From Chromatiaceae bacterium (GTDB taxonomy: Bacteria; Pseudomonadota; Gammaproteobacteria; Chromatiales; Chromatiaceae), in assembly GCA_013426805.1 (NCBI GenBank), contig JACDZG010000043.1:1-53966 (forward strand): 53,966 bases of DNA, written 5' to 3'. Shown here piece by piece: positions 25,090 through 34,089 of the stretch. The first letter of the stretch is position 1, and each line of letters opens with the position of its first letter. Position numbers and translations under genes: made by a program. Below the pieces are notes generated by a model. It worked only from the letters and a program-made list of their open reading frames with translations, did not search any database and was not told the DNA's origin.

Positions 25090-25977
25090 CTATTCCCCGC
25101 CCTCCCGCCCGATCAGGTCCTCCGCGCTGCCCGCGTCGAAGATGCCGTCGAGCCACAGGTCCAATTGCGCGACCGGGGCCGACTCGATGCGCCGCGGAGC
25201 CCAGTCGGGCAAGGCGCCGAAACGGCGGGTGAGTAGACGCTTGAGGGTGTCGGCCTTGCCCTCGGCCTTGCCCTTGGCCTCGCCCTCGGTCTTGCCCTCG
25301 GTCTTGCCCTCGGTCTTGCCCTCGGCAAAGATAGACTGATAGGCCATCGTTTCTTGGATAGGGGTTATCAGATTCAGCATCGCCCAGATCTCCTTCGCGG
25401 TCAGGCCGCGAAATCGCTCGAAAAACCAGAATTCCAAGACCTGCGCCAGCAGGTCGCGTTGCGCTTGCGGCAGGGGCGCGCTCTCGACCGTGTGCCACAG
25501 CGCCGGGGCCTGGGCCTGGAGCGTCGCGTCGTCCGCGATCACCAAAGGGGCCAAGGCCGCCACGTAGGGGTTGTCGGGCTCGCGCGCCAACCAGTCGGGC
25601 AGGACTTGCTCCAACGATACGCCAAAGGGCATCGACCCGCGCGCTCCGATCCAGCTCGGACAGGCCGGCCGGTCGCGCTCGCGCAGATAGATCAGGATCC
25701 CCGTGACCTCGCGCTCCGGATACTGCTCGCCGTAGAGACCGATCTTGGTCAGCAGGTTATACCAGGCGCCGGGCGCGGGCTGCCCCATAAACTCGATGGC
25801 ATAGACCGGACCCTCATGCCCATCGGGCTCGAGGATCCCGTCCAGCCGCCGCTCCAGTGTCTTGATCGTCAGCGAGCAGAACCGGTAGCCGCCCTCCAGG
25901 CGCAGGCCGCCGGTCAGGATGCGGAAGGCCTCAGGGCCGGCGGACAGGAAGAGATAGATGGGGTGGTCGGTTTTCAT
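25090..25977 (-). CDS. DUF2887 / Rpn-like nuclease family protein, copy 2 (expanded EG repeat)
   Basis: A 295-aa near-duplicate of the 24011 gene. Apart from scattered substitutions, the difference is twelve extra residues (36 bp) in the EG-rich run, which has six four-residue units (AEGK TEGK TEGK TEGE AKGK AEGK) instead of three. The repeat is encoded by a 12-bp unit, so length change by slippage is likely. The shared upstream 60 bp (cacagcataggcggtccaatg) shows the promoter was duplicated too. An upstream ATG at 26085 is inside a palindromic repeat and is unlikely to be used. Confidence 0.85.
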   Translation of the reverse strand: MKTDHPIYLFLSAGPEAFRILTGGLRLEGGYRFCSLTIKTLERRLDGILEPDGHEGPVYAIEFMGQPAPGAWYNLLTKIGLYGEQYPEREVTGILIYLRERDRPACPSWIGARGSMPFGVSLEQVLPDWLAREPDNPYVAALAPLVIADDATLQAQAPALWHTVESAPLPQAQRDLLAQVLEFWFFERFRGLTAKEIWAMLNLITPIQETMAYQSIFAEGKTEGKTEGKTEGEAKGKAEGKADTLKRLLTRRFGALPDWAPRRIESAPVAQLDLWLDGIFDAGSAEDLIGREGGE

Positions 25978-26055
25978 GGTGCCTCGATGCACAGCATAGG
26001 CGGTCCAATGGGCCTCGGGTAGTCTGTCGGTATCGGGTACCGCGTTCGGGAGCAT

Positions 26056-26136
26056 CGTAGGGTGGACAAGCGTAGCGCAGTCCACCAGCAGTCGCGCGGG
26101 ATTCGGTGGACTGCGCTATCGTTTGTCCACCCTACG
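26056..26136. repeat. Palindromic repeat (gtagggtggacaagcg type), copy 1
   Basis: Arms beginning cgtagggtggacaagcgtag and ending ctatcgtttgtccaccctacg pair almost completely, with a short loop (agcagtcgcgcgggattc). The same family reappears at 39542-39616. The two copies lie just outside the pair of giant STAND/TPR genes. Repeats of this type occur around many genes in high-GC bacteria. The minus-strand transcript of the DUF2887 gene would begin here. Confidence 0.8.
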
Positions 26137-26235
26137 TTTCCCCGAAACCACATCAGATTCCCCCCGCCGCCGCCGCGGGCTACCATACCCGCCTCCCCCC
26201 GCGCCCGCGCCTAGACCCAGACCCAGGCCCGCACC

Positions 26236-29200
26236 ATGGACACCTCCGCACTCCTCCAGGACCTGCGCCGCCACTGCGGCACCGACCGCCCCGCCGGCCG
26301 CGTGATCGACACCCAGGCCGGGCTCGCGGCCTTCGAGTCGCGGGTGTGCGACTGGTTCGCGCACCGCCTGCCGGAGGCGGCACCCGAGGCCTCCCCAACG
26401 CTGCACTTGGCCCTGCTCGCCCGGCTCTTCCGGGACTGTCCGGGCGGCAAGTCCGCGCTTGATCCGCTCGCGATCATCCAGTTCGAGCTCGGCCTGTTGG
26501 CCGCGCTGCCGTCCTTCCTGCCCGTCGTCCTTGGCCCCGCCGATTGGCCGGTGACCATCCAGCAGCCGCTCGATGAACTTTTTGCCGTCGAGGGGCGCAC
26601 CGGGCAGATCGAACTGCACTGTCTGGTGACGGTGATGGAGTCCTTCCTGCACACCCATTTCGTGGTGCAGGCCAGTCAATGCTGTTGGGGCGCCCTGCGG
26701 CACGCGGGCGACTCGGGCGACCGGGGCGACGCCCGGCTGGGGGCAAGCACGGCCCTGCTCCAATGCCTGCGCACCAAGAAGTGCTTCGGTCTCACCGACT
26801 GGCTCGACTGGGCCGCGCTGCTCTCCACCGCCAACGCCGAGCACGCGGCCGTGGGCGCCCCGTCCGCCTTCCCGGCACTCGACGCCATCCTGGAGCCGCA
26901 GCTCATCAAGGCGCAACGCCCGCTCCAAGACGCCGCCGGGCGCTGGCGCCTGCGCCCGGACGACCGGGGGACGCGCTGGGTCAAGTCCGGGGGCGCGGTC
27001 TACGACGGCCTGCGCTTCTGGTGCGTCGACCTGGTGCGCAACCTGCTGCACGCCCATCAGCGCCGGCTCGAGCTGCCACCGATCGCGCCGGGGCTCCTCA
27101 CCCTGCTGCGCTATCTGATCTGGCTCTTTGACCCCTACCGTGGCCTGCACCTGGCCCTCATCGGCATCACCCGGCCCGGCACCACCCCGGACGCCGCCGG
27201 ACCGGTCCCCGACGTGCGCGCCGTCTGGGAGGGTGCGACCCTCTACAGCGCCGCCAGCGCCCTGCACGGCCCCAAGGTGGATGCGCGCTTCAACCGTCCG
27301 ACCCTGCCCGGCGGCCCGCGGCACCGGCCGCCGGCCCCGCCCCACCCGGGCGGCAACGCCAACCTCGACAGCGCCCTGCTGCTGTTCGACCCCGCCGCCC
27401 CCTACGCGCGTTACCTCTATCTGATGCCGCTCGGCGCCCGCTATGACCACGCCGACCAGGGCGACCAGGGGGGCGGCGGCGCGCGCGCCGCCCTGCTGGA
27501 GTGCGTGCGCTGGCAGGACGACCGGGTGACCGCGGTGGTGCAGCGCCCGAGCGATGCCGCCTGGCCGCTCGACCCCGCGTGGCGCGAGCAGGCGCACCGG
27601 CCCGAGCCGCACGCCGAGGAGGCCGCCCGCAACGGCGCCCTGCGCGACAGCGTCGATGCCCTGGCGCACGACCTGGAGCGGCGCTTCGGCTTCGACCTGG
27701 GCGCCCCTGGGCCGACCGTCGCGCCGACCGCCGCGCCGGCCGCCGCGCCCAGCCGCTACCTGGACCAGGAGGCCCTGGTCCAGCGCCTCCTGACCGCCAG
27801 CGTCCCGCGCGCCGACGCGCTCGCGGGCATCCGCAGCGCTGCACTGGCCAGCCCCCACCGGCGCCTGCTCCTCACCGGCTGCTCCGGCATCGGCAAGAGC
27901 GTGCTGCTCGCGCAACTCTACCGGCAGCTTGCCGGGCGGGCGGTCTATTTCAGCATGGACCAGCCGCCGCCCCTGGCCGCCGAGCCCGCGGCCCTCACCG
28001 GCCCGGGCGCCGGCGCCGAGTCCCTGGGGCCGCCGGTGCGCACCCACACCCTGGCCGGGTTCTGCCGCCTGGCCGACCGGCCGGGGCCGAGCGGGCTGCG
28101 CGGCCGGGAGGACGCCCGCCGCGAGCTCACCAACTGCCTGGCCGCGCTCGCGGCGCAGGACCCGGCCCCGGTCTGGCTGCTGCTGGACGGGCTCAACCAG
28201 GCCGCCGACGCCAATGAACTGCTCGACGGACTGCCCGAGCCGCTGCCCGCCAACCTGCGCCTGGTGGCCTGTACCCAGGACATCCCCTTCGTCATCGCCA
28301 ACGCCACGGCCGCGGGCGCCCGCCCCTGGACACCGCTGCCCGCCGCCACCCTGGAGGACGACTGCGCCCGCGCCCTGCTCGCCGCCGCCTGGGGCGACGC
28401 GTCGGCACCCGCCATCCCGGCGGACCTGCTGCAGGTCCTGCTGGCGCGCAGCCGGCGTCTGCCGGTCTTCCTCCAACCCTGGGGCCAGTGGCTGCACGCC
28501 CTGTGGGAGATGCAGGGCGGCGACTGGGCCGCGGTCGCTGCGGTGATCGCCAAGGCCCCCCATGACCCCTTCCCGGACGGCTATCGCGATCGGCTCGATC
28601 AGGCACTCGCCGGCCACCGGCCCGCCTGGCTCCCGGCGGCGGCCCTGACCGTGCTCGCCCTGGTCGGTCAACCGCTGTCCGCCGCCCAGGTGGCGCGCGG
28701 GCTGCGCCTCCTGTACCCGCACCTGGACGCCCTGGCCGATGCCGCGCCCGCCGCCGGACGCCCCCGGCCGGACCCGGACCTGATCCCGGAACCGATCCCG
28801 GAACCGATCCCGGTCGGCCTCGACGCCCAGGACGCTGCCGAGGCCCTGGCGCGGCTGGGCGGCTTCCTGCTGCGCCAGTCCAGCGACGGCACCCCCCGCT
28901 GGCGGCCGGTCCACGAGCGGCTCGGTCGCTGGTACCTGGACCGCCGCATCGCCCCCGCCCGCCTGGGCGACCTGCGCGAGGCCCTGGTCCCGATCGGCGC
29001 CGACCCGCTGCTCGACACCCCGCCGGAGGACCCGCGCTTCGCCGCCTGGCTCGCCGACCTGCTCGGGGGCGGCGAGCGACTCGCTCAGTTGCCGCCGCGC
29101 GAGCGGTTGCGGGTGCTGGATCGGCTCTGGGGCGGAGCGCCCAAGCCGGCCGACCCGGACGGGCTGGACCGGCTGCGGGCGGTCTGGCTGGCCTGGCGCG

Positions 29201-30429
29201 GCAGTGCCCAGGCGGAGGCGATGGACCTGGCGGCCGGGCTGCGCGACAGCGGCGAGTCGGTGGCGATCCTCGAGGCCCTGCGCGCGCGCCTCGGCCCGGC
29301 CTTCCCCGTCGACTGGGCCAGGGACCTGGCCCGCGCCTACCGCTGTCGCAGCCTCGTCCCCTTTTATCGGGGGGATTGGGATGCGGTCTTGGCAGATTCC
29401 GAGTGCTCCAGACAGTGTCTCGACGACCTGCGCACGGCGCTCGGCGACGCCTGTCCCGCCCCCTGGCTGAACGATCTGGCTACTGCCTACATGAACCGCG
29501 GCATCGTCCACTGCGGCAAGGGTGACCAGGACGCGGCACTCGGCGACTACGGGCGCGCCATCTCGCTCGGGGAGGACCTGCGCGCGGCCCTCGGCGACGC
29601 CTTTCCCGTCCCCTGGCTGAACGGGCTGGCCAAGTCCTACTTGGGCTACGGCAACGCCCACTACAGCAAGGGCGACCAGGACGCGGCACTAGGCGACTAC
29701 GGGCGCGCCATCGCGCTCCAAGAGGACCTATGCGCGACCCTCGGCGACGCCTTTCCCGCCCCCTGGCTGAACGATCTGGCCACGTCCTACTTGGGCCGCG
29801 GCAACGCTCACCAGGGCAGGGACAACCAGGACGCGGCACTCGGCGACTACGGGCGCGCCATCGCTTTCCAAGAGGACCTGTGCGCGACACTCGGCGGCGC
29901 CTTTCCTGCCCCCTGGGTGGACGACCTGGCCAGGTCCTACATGGGCCGCGGCAACGCCCACTGGGACAAGGGCGACTGGGACGCGGCACTCGGCGACTAC
30001 GGGCCTGCCATCGCGCTCTGGGAGGACCTGCGCGTGGCCCTCGGCGACGCATTTCCCGCCCGTTGGCTGAACGAATTGGCCGGGTCCTACATGAACCGTG
30101 GCAACGCCCACGACAACAAGGGCGACCAGGACGCGGCGATCGGCGATTACGGGCGCGCCATCGCGCTCAAAGAGGACCTGCGCGCGGCCCTCAGCGACGC
30201 CTTTCCCGCCCCCTGGCTGCACGAGCTGGCCCAGTCCTACATGAACCGCGGCATCGCCCACGACAGCAAGGGCGACCAGGACGCGGCACTCGGCGACTAC
30301 GGGCGCGCCATCGCCCTCTGGGACGGCCTGCGCCGCACCCTCGGCGACCGCTTCCCGGCGGACTGGGCGACCTGGCACGAGCAGACCCAGGCCTACTACG
30401 AGGCCCTGCTCGCCGCCCCCCGCCCCTGA
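26236..30429 (+). CDS. STAND-type P-loop NTPase with C-terminal TPR array (conflict-system receptor)
   Basis: A 1397-aa protein. Residues 1-540 are an unrecognised front region with blocks such as DGLRFWCVDLVRNLLHAH and RYLYLMPLGARYDH. The P-loop is GCSGIGKS (548-555), followed by Walker B VWLLLDGLNQ (646-655) and an arginine-bearing ARSRRLPVFLQPWGQW. A helical middle with winged-helix-like parts follows (VHERLGRWYLDRR). Residues about 1015-1380 hold seven TPR units of 48 residues (144 bp), consensus LGDAFPAPWLNDLAxSY, RGNAHxxKGDQDAALGDYG. This receptor-like layout of switch ATPase plus repeats matches STAND conflict proteins. Which partner acts as effector is unknown. Start at 26236 is the first good ATG after the palindrome. 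Confidence 0.8.
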   Translation: MDTSALLQDLRRHCGTDRPAGRVIDTQAGLAAFESRVCDWFAHRLPEAAPEASPTLHLALLARLFRDCPGGKSALDPLAIIQFELGLLAALPSFLPVVLGPADWPVTIQQPLDELFAVEGRTGQIELHCLVTVMESFLHTHFVVQASQCCWGALRHAGDSGDRGDARLGASTALLQCLRTKKCFGLTDWLDWAALLSTANAEHAAVGAPSAFPALDAILEPQLIKAQRPLQDAAGRWRLRPDDRGTRWVKSGGAVYDGLRFWCVDLVRNLLHAHQRRLELPPIAPGLLTLLRYLIWLFDPYRGLHLALIGITRPGTTPDAAGPVPDVRAVWEGATLYSAASALHGPKVDARFNRPTLPGGPRHRPPAPPHPGGNANLDSALLLFDPAAPYARYLYLMPLGARYDHADQGDQGGGGARAALLECVRWQDDRVTAVVQRPSDAAWPLDPAWREQAHRPEPHAEEAARNGALRDSVDALAHDLERRFGFDLGAPGPTVAPTAAPAAAPSRYLDQEALVQRLLTASVPRADALAGIRSAALASPHRRLLLTGCSGIGKSVLLAQLYRQLAGRAVYFSMDQPPPLAAEPAALTGPGAGAESLGPPVRTHTLAGFCRLADRPGPSGLRGREDARRELTNCLAALAAQDPAPVWLLLDGLNQAADANELLDGLPEPLPANLRLVACTQDIPFVIANATAAGARPWTPLPAATLEDDCARALLAAAWGDASAPAIPADLLQVLLARSRRLPVFLQPWGQWLHALWEMQGGDWAAVAAVIAKAPHDPFPDGYRDRLDQALAGHRPAWLPAAALTVLALVGQPLSAAQVARGLRLLYPHLDALADAAPAAGRPRPDPDLIPEPIPEPIPVGLDAQDAAEALARLGGFLLRQSSDGTPRWRPVHERLGRWYLDRRIAPARLGDLREALVPIGADPLLDTPPEDPRFAAWLADLLGGGERLAQLPPRERLRVLDRLWGGAPKPADPDGLDRLRAVWLAWRGSAQAEAMDLAAGLRDSGESVAILEALRARLGPAFPVDWARDLARAYRCRSLVPFYRGDWDAVLADSECSRQCLDDLRTALGDACPAPWLNDLATAYMNRGIVHCGKGDQDAALGDYGRAISLGEDLRAALGDAFPVPWLNGLAKSYLGYGNAHYSKGDQDAALGDYGRAIALQEDLCATLGDAFPAPWLNDLATSYLGRGNAHQGRDNQDAALGDYGRAIAFQEDLCATLGGAFPAPWVDDLARSYMGRGNAHWDKGDWDAALGDYGPAIALWEDLRVALGDAFPARWLNELAGSYMNRGNAHDNKGDQDAAIGDYGRAIALKEDLRAALSDAFPAPWLHELAQSYMNRGIAHDSKGDQDAALGDYGRAIALWDGLRRTLGDRFPADWATWHEQTQAYYEALLAAPRP
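29284..30366 (+). repeat. 144-bp tandem repeats encoding TPR units
   Basis: Seven units of 144 bp (48 codons), in phase with the gene, start near 29284, 29440, 29584, 29728, 29872, 30016 and 30160. The first is divergent; the last five are very alike (ggcgactacgggcgcgccat recurs). The spacing of consecutive units is exact. The unit length is longer than the 34-residue canonical TPR, as in many bacterial conflict-system TPR-like arrays. Confidence 0.9.
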
Positions 30430-30702
30430 TTCCGGGGCGCCCTGGGCCTGGACCGCCCGCCCCGTGCCTGGTCCGCCGCCCGGCCCGCGACAGCGACCCC
30501 GCACTGGTCCCCGGCCCCGCCCTGCGCCGGACCCTGGCGGGCCAAGACCGGGGACGAGGCCGCGCCCCTGCTGGGCGCCCTGGCCTCCCTGCTGCGTCCG
30601 CGGGCCGAGCCGACCCAGGCCGCGGTCCTGGCCGACGGGGTCAGTGCCCTGCGCACCCTGGCACTCTCCTGCTATCCCGGCTGGCAACTCTGCGAGGCAC
30701 AG

Positions 30703-31185
30703 GTGCGCTACGCGGGCCAGGACGGCGCACTCGCCTTCCTGGTCGCGGACGCCGGCGCACTGCTGATCACGGGCGAGGGCGCGGCCATCCACGCCTTCAA
30801 CCAGGCCGTCGGGCTCGCACTCCCCGGCCCCGCGTCGGCCATCGACTATGCGCGCCTCTTCTGCTCCCTGCTGCGGGCAGAGGCCGGCCGCTTCCAGGTC
30901 ATCGAATCCGCCGACCAGATCCCTTGGCGAGCGGACGCCGACCCGGCCCTGGTCCAGCGGGTCGCGTCCGCCCTCCACCCGATCCGCCACACCGGCACCG
31001 ACGGCGACGCCTTCGCCCTGGAGGCCTGCATCCTCCATGGCGCCAACCTGATCTGCGCCCACCTCAAGGTGTACCCCGGCGGCCAGGTGGAAATGCTCGA
31101 TGACACCTCCGTCGCCAACGACCTGCCGGTGTACCCGGAGCGCTTTGAAGGCGCGGTGCGTCTCCAACCGGATGCGCCCGCGTAG
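30703..31185 (+). CDS. Hypothetical protein, start uncertain
   Basis: The frame is open from the stop of the TPR gene at 30429 to 31185, with no ATG. The 160 residues from GTG 30703 look coding (ALAFLVADAGALLITGEGAA, SLLRAEAGRFQVIESADQIP, NLICAHLKVYPGGQVEMLDD). Just upstream the same frame also looks protein-like (GDEAAPLLGALASLLRP), so the true start is probably earlier, through an unusual start codon or after a frameshift. Same strand and adjacent to the TPR gene, so probably in the same operon. No family recognised. Confidence 0.5.
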   Translation: MRYAGQDGALAFLVADAGALLITGEGAAIHAFNQAVGLALPGPASAIDYARLFCSLLRAEAGRFQVIESADQIPWRADADPALVQRVASALHPIRHTGTDGDAFALEACILHGANLICAHLKVYPGGQVEMLDDTSVANDLPVYPERFEGAVRLQPDAPA

Positions 31186-31361
31186 GCCGGACAAGAACGC
31201 GCCCCATCGATTGGTTCTCAAGTTTCACTTCGGAACCCGGTCCCGGAAGCGCTGCTTCCAGTCGCGGGGCCGCACAGCGGAGCTTTACGGACGGCGTTCC
31301 CAAGTGGAATTTGAGAGCGAGGGAAATCCGACCGATTCTCCCCTCGCTCGCTCAGTGGTGT
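31186..31361. repeat. Palindromic repeat with accacttgggaac-type arms
   Basis: The segment contains aagtttcacttcggaacccg near 31221 and gttcccaagtggaatttgag near 31300, which pair imperfectly. Between them lie gcggggccgcacagcggagc and a short tail. A related element occurs at about 42297-42355 (gttccacttgggaacccgg, gggaagccctgttcccgtcg). This belongs to the REP-like families seen through the island. It separates the convergent ends of the hypothetical gene and the membrane-protein gene. Confidence 0.6.
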
Positions 31362-33189
31362 TCAGCAGACCCGATGCCCGCAGGGGTAGGGGCTGCAACC
31401 TGTTCGGAGGGCGGCAGTTGGCCCCTGCGCAGCATGTTGCCCGCGTCCCTGATCGGCTGGGAAAAAATTCAATCCCACGAACAGCCACACGACGAAGGCC
31501 GCGACCAGCGCAACGAGAAAGCCCCAGGCGTGACCGCTGTGCGCCTGGCCCGCTGCGGTGCTGTCCCCGGCCGGTGCTGTCTCCGTCGGATGCTCGGTCT
31601 GCCCGCGTAGCTTGTGCGGTTTGAGCCCGAAGAAGGCGATGGCGCCCGAGACCGCGGGCGCCAGGACCAGGCTCCAGAAGCTGTATTGGTTGCTGAAGTG
31701 CGCCCCGCCGTGGTTGACGTAATACATCAGTGCCGTGAAGTAATAGGAGACGAAGAAGACCTCCAGCCATTCCACCTTGGATTGCACATGAGCCACCAGG
31801 CGGGCGCTCTTGGCGGCCTCTTCGAGCAGTTTTTTTAGGTCGCCGGCCAGGGTGCCCAATTCGGTCAGGGCGCTGCCCTGGTAGCGATCGTTGTCCATTG
31901 CCTCCGCATCCCGTAGCGCCCGCTGGAGGGTGCCGAAGCTGTCCGCCACCCGCAGGCCGGTCTGCACCAGGTCGTAATACTGATTGAGGACCTCGCGGGA
32001 ACTGACCTCGGTGAAACAGCCGTTGACCGTAAAGGCCAGCGCCTGTCCGTTGAGGGTCCGCAGCCGCTCCGGCAGGGCGGCGGCCGGCGACGCCTGGGCC
32101 GCGCGCTGCGCTTCATCACCCGTGGCGGCAAGTGCCGCGCGCGCCTCGCCGAGCAGGCGTTGCAGGGCGGCGCGTTGCAGCAGGCTGACCAGATAGGGGA
32201 TGAAATACTTGTGCAGCACCGTGGGCAGGCGCTGCTCGTCGAAGGGGCGCGGCGGGTCCTGATCGGCGACCAGGTGCGCGGCCCCGAGACTGCCTATCGC
32301 CGCCCAATGCCGCGGATTGAGCACCTGCTGCGTCACCTTGAGGCTGCCCGCGTGTCCGGCCTCCTCCACATGGGCCAGGGCATTGAGGTAGGGACGCAGG
32401 GACGCGCTCACCGCCGGGTCGGTGAAGTCGGCGGCCGGGCCGAAGCGGGTGACGCAGTAGACCGAGAACTGGTCCTGCATGGGCTGGTAGCCCAGTTCGC
32501 CCAGCGGCCCCAGCAGAAACCCGGCCCACTCGCTCAACTGGAAGGCCCCGCCGCTATAGCCCAGACGTTGCGCCAGCGGCGCATCGTCGGCCGGCGGCCT
32601 GCGGTTCGGGTCGCCATGCGGCGTACGGAAGCGCCAGGCGGTGAAGGGGCGGGTCTGCGACAGGCGGTAGTTCAGGTCTTGGAGCACACCGGGGTCGGCG
32701 GTCTCGTTGAGCGCGAAGGCCACGGACAGCACCCCGGCGCCGTGCGGGGAGAGAAACAGCTCAATCCCGGGCGCGGCCACACGGACCGCGAAGGCCGCGG
32801 GTCTGTCCGTGGCCTGAGATCCTGCCGCGCCCGCGCCGGGGGCAAAGACCCCGCCGCTCTTGAAGCAGGTGTTGGCCGTCGCGTCCGGTACCCGCAGATA
32901 GCCGCAGCCGCCCGTTCCGTCGGTGGCGCCGGCTCGGAAGTCATAGACGTTGGGCAGTGTTTCGTCTTGATAGAATTGCGGAATAGGTCCGCATGCTATC
33001 CAGCAGGGCCAGGTCGTCTTCTTCTCTGTATCCTCGCCGTTCTCATCTTTAGACGATCTTACTCGTCTCGGGGGTCAACCAGTCCAGCCGCCGCGCCGCG
33101 GCGGCCACCGTCTCGCGCTGGAAGAAGAACGGTAGCAGCAGCCGCAGTGTGTGGGCCTTGGGTTGGGCGGCGGCTGGTTCGGTCGTCAT
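31362..33189 (-). pseudogene. Membrane protein gene with frameshift near the 5' end
   Basis: The main frame (up to 32780 as called from a GTG) is open much further upstream and still reads as protein: FYQDETLPNVYDFRAGATDG and FKSGGVFAPGAGAAGSQ. It has no start codon there. A separate ATG at 33189 gives a 46-codon start (MTTEPAAAQPKAHTLRLLLP, LDWLTPETSKIV) that stops in TAA at 33049. Another frame between them reads REEDDLALLDSMRTYSAI. One or more indels therefore split a single gene of about 600 codons. The product has a helix (LTELGTLAGDLKKLLEEAAK) and three or so spans (FFVSYYFTALMYYV, WSLVLAPAVSGAIAFFGL, WGFLVALVAAFVVWLFVG). It resembles the 21463 protein in layout, coiled coil then spans. 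The C-terminal tail runs into a repeat. Confidence 0.6.
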
Positions 33190-33337
33190 CGCGGTCGCTC
33201 CGGTGTCCTGGTTCGATCAATCATGAATCCGTGTCCGTGATCAAAGCGGGTGTTCGGATGTATCGGGATCTGAGGTGATGGATCATTGGGTCTTGGGGTG
33301 ATGGACGAATCGTACCATCGGTGGCTACCTGTCGCGC

Positions 33338-33557
33338 TGCGGTCCGCAACCTGGTGGCGGCGCTTTTTCAGTTGGAAAAGGCGCGTGACGAGCCGACTTG
33401 GCTCGCGGTCTACGCCCGGTTGGTGGCACTTCTGGACAGCGGCGCCCTGGACAGCCTCAAGGGCGCTTTCGGGCGTTGGATCTACCGCAGCTTCATCCGC
33501 AAGAAGCGCCCCGGCCTCCGCCTGCCGGACATCAATGACTTTCAAGAGGTGCATGTC
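33338..33557 (+). pseudogene. Rpn nuclease gene fragment (C-terminal part)
   Basis: Encodes AALFQLEKARDEPTWLAVYA and SLKGAFGRWIYRSFIRKKRP, matching codons of the intact Rpn gene at 39730 (DNA 40285-40503) almost base for base. It has no start and breaks off right after GAGGTGCATGTCA, where it joins a TPR fragment. The piece is isolated from the rest of the gene, another part of which lies at 33856-33971 in the wrong order. Confidence 0.75.
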
Positions 33558-33559
33558 AC

Positions 33560-33665
33560 GCAAGAACCGCGGCATCGCGCGAGGCGACCGGGGCGATCCG
33601 GCCGCAGCTATCGCCGACCACAACGCGGCAATCAGACTGATGGAAGACATCCGGGATGTCGCTTG
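33560..33665 (+). pseudogene. Stray TPR unit of the 1810-aa protein type
   Basis: The frame reads KNRGIARGDRGDPAAAIADH and NAAIRLMEDIRDVACG, clearly related to the TPR units of the gene at 34090 (NRGIAQANQGDLAAAIADCD, AAIGLREGLRDLA). It is a single degraded unit about 430 bp upstream of that gene, fused to an Rpn fragment. It may be the relic of an older or longer array, or a unit moved by recombination. Confidence 0.7.
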
Positions 33666-33809
33666 CGGCCGGAGGGCTGAGACCTAACCCGTTCGGCCTG
33701 GGGTAAGGCGTGACGGCACGGCGCAACGACCCTAAGGCACTATCGCACAACACTGAAATCGATCGGAAATCATGAAAATCCCTGCTTGGAAAACCGGTTG
33801 GAATACTGG

Positions 33810-33971
33810 CCGCCGTGGACCGGAGTTACCGACCGATCCCGAAAACCCGCGGCCGGGACCCTCCCGCCGGTGCTGCCGGTGGTTCTCTACAACGGCGAAC
33901 GGCGCTGGACGGCGCCGACGCAACTGTTCGCGCTGATCGACCCGGCACCGGGCGGGCTGGCACACACCTGA
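33810..33971 (+). pseudogene. Rpn nuclease gene fragment (middle part)
   Basis: The DNA reads ccgtggaccggagttaccga then ccctcccgccggtgctgccg. The first part matches 40807-40845 and the second matches 40107-40220 inside the intact Rpn gene. It codes for [20 protein letters not shown] and [14 protein letters not shown]. The junction near 33850 joins two segments that are 700 bp apart in the intact locus, so this is a recombination scar. The rest of 33680-33809 and 33972-34089 holds no recognised gene. Confidence 0.7.
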
Positions 33972-34089
33972 CGGGCAGGGGCGGTTTGCGGGTGATGGGG
34001 GTTGGGGGATGCGGTTCGAGTACTCACCGCATCCTACGTGCTCGTCGCTATAATCCCCGCCGCAATTCACTCGGACAGGATAACCGACG

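Noticed and set aside
26116-29661. 1181-aa minus-strand open frame opposite the P-loop/TPR gene
   Set aside because: High-GC antisense artefact; it has low-complexity Gly/Gln/Arg content, while the plus strand has P-loop, Walker B and phased TPR repeats.
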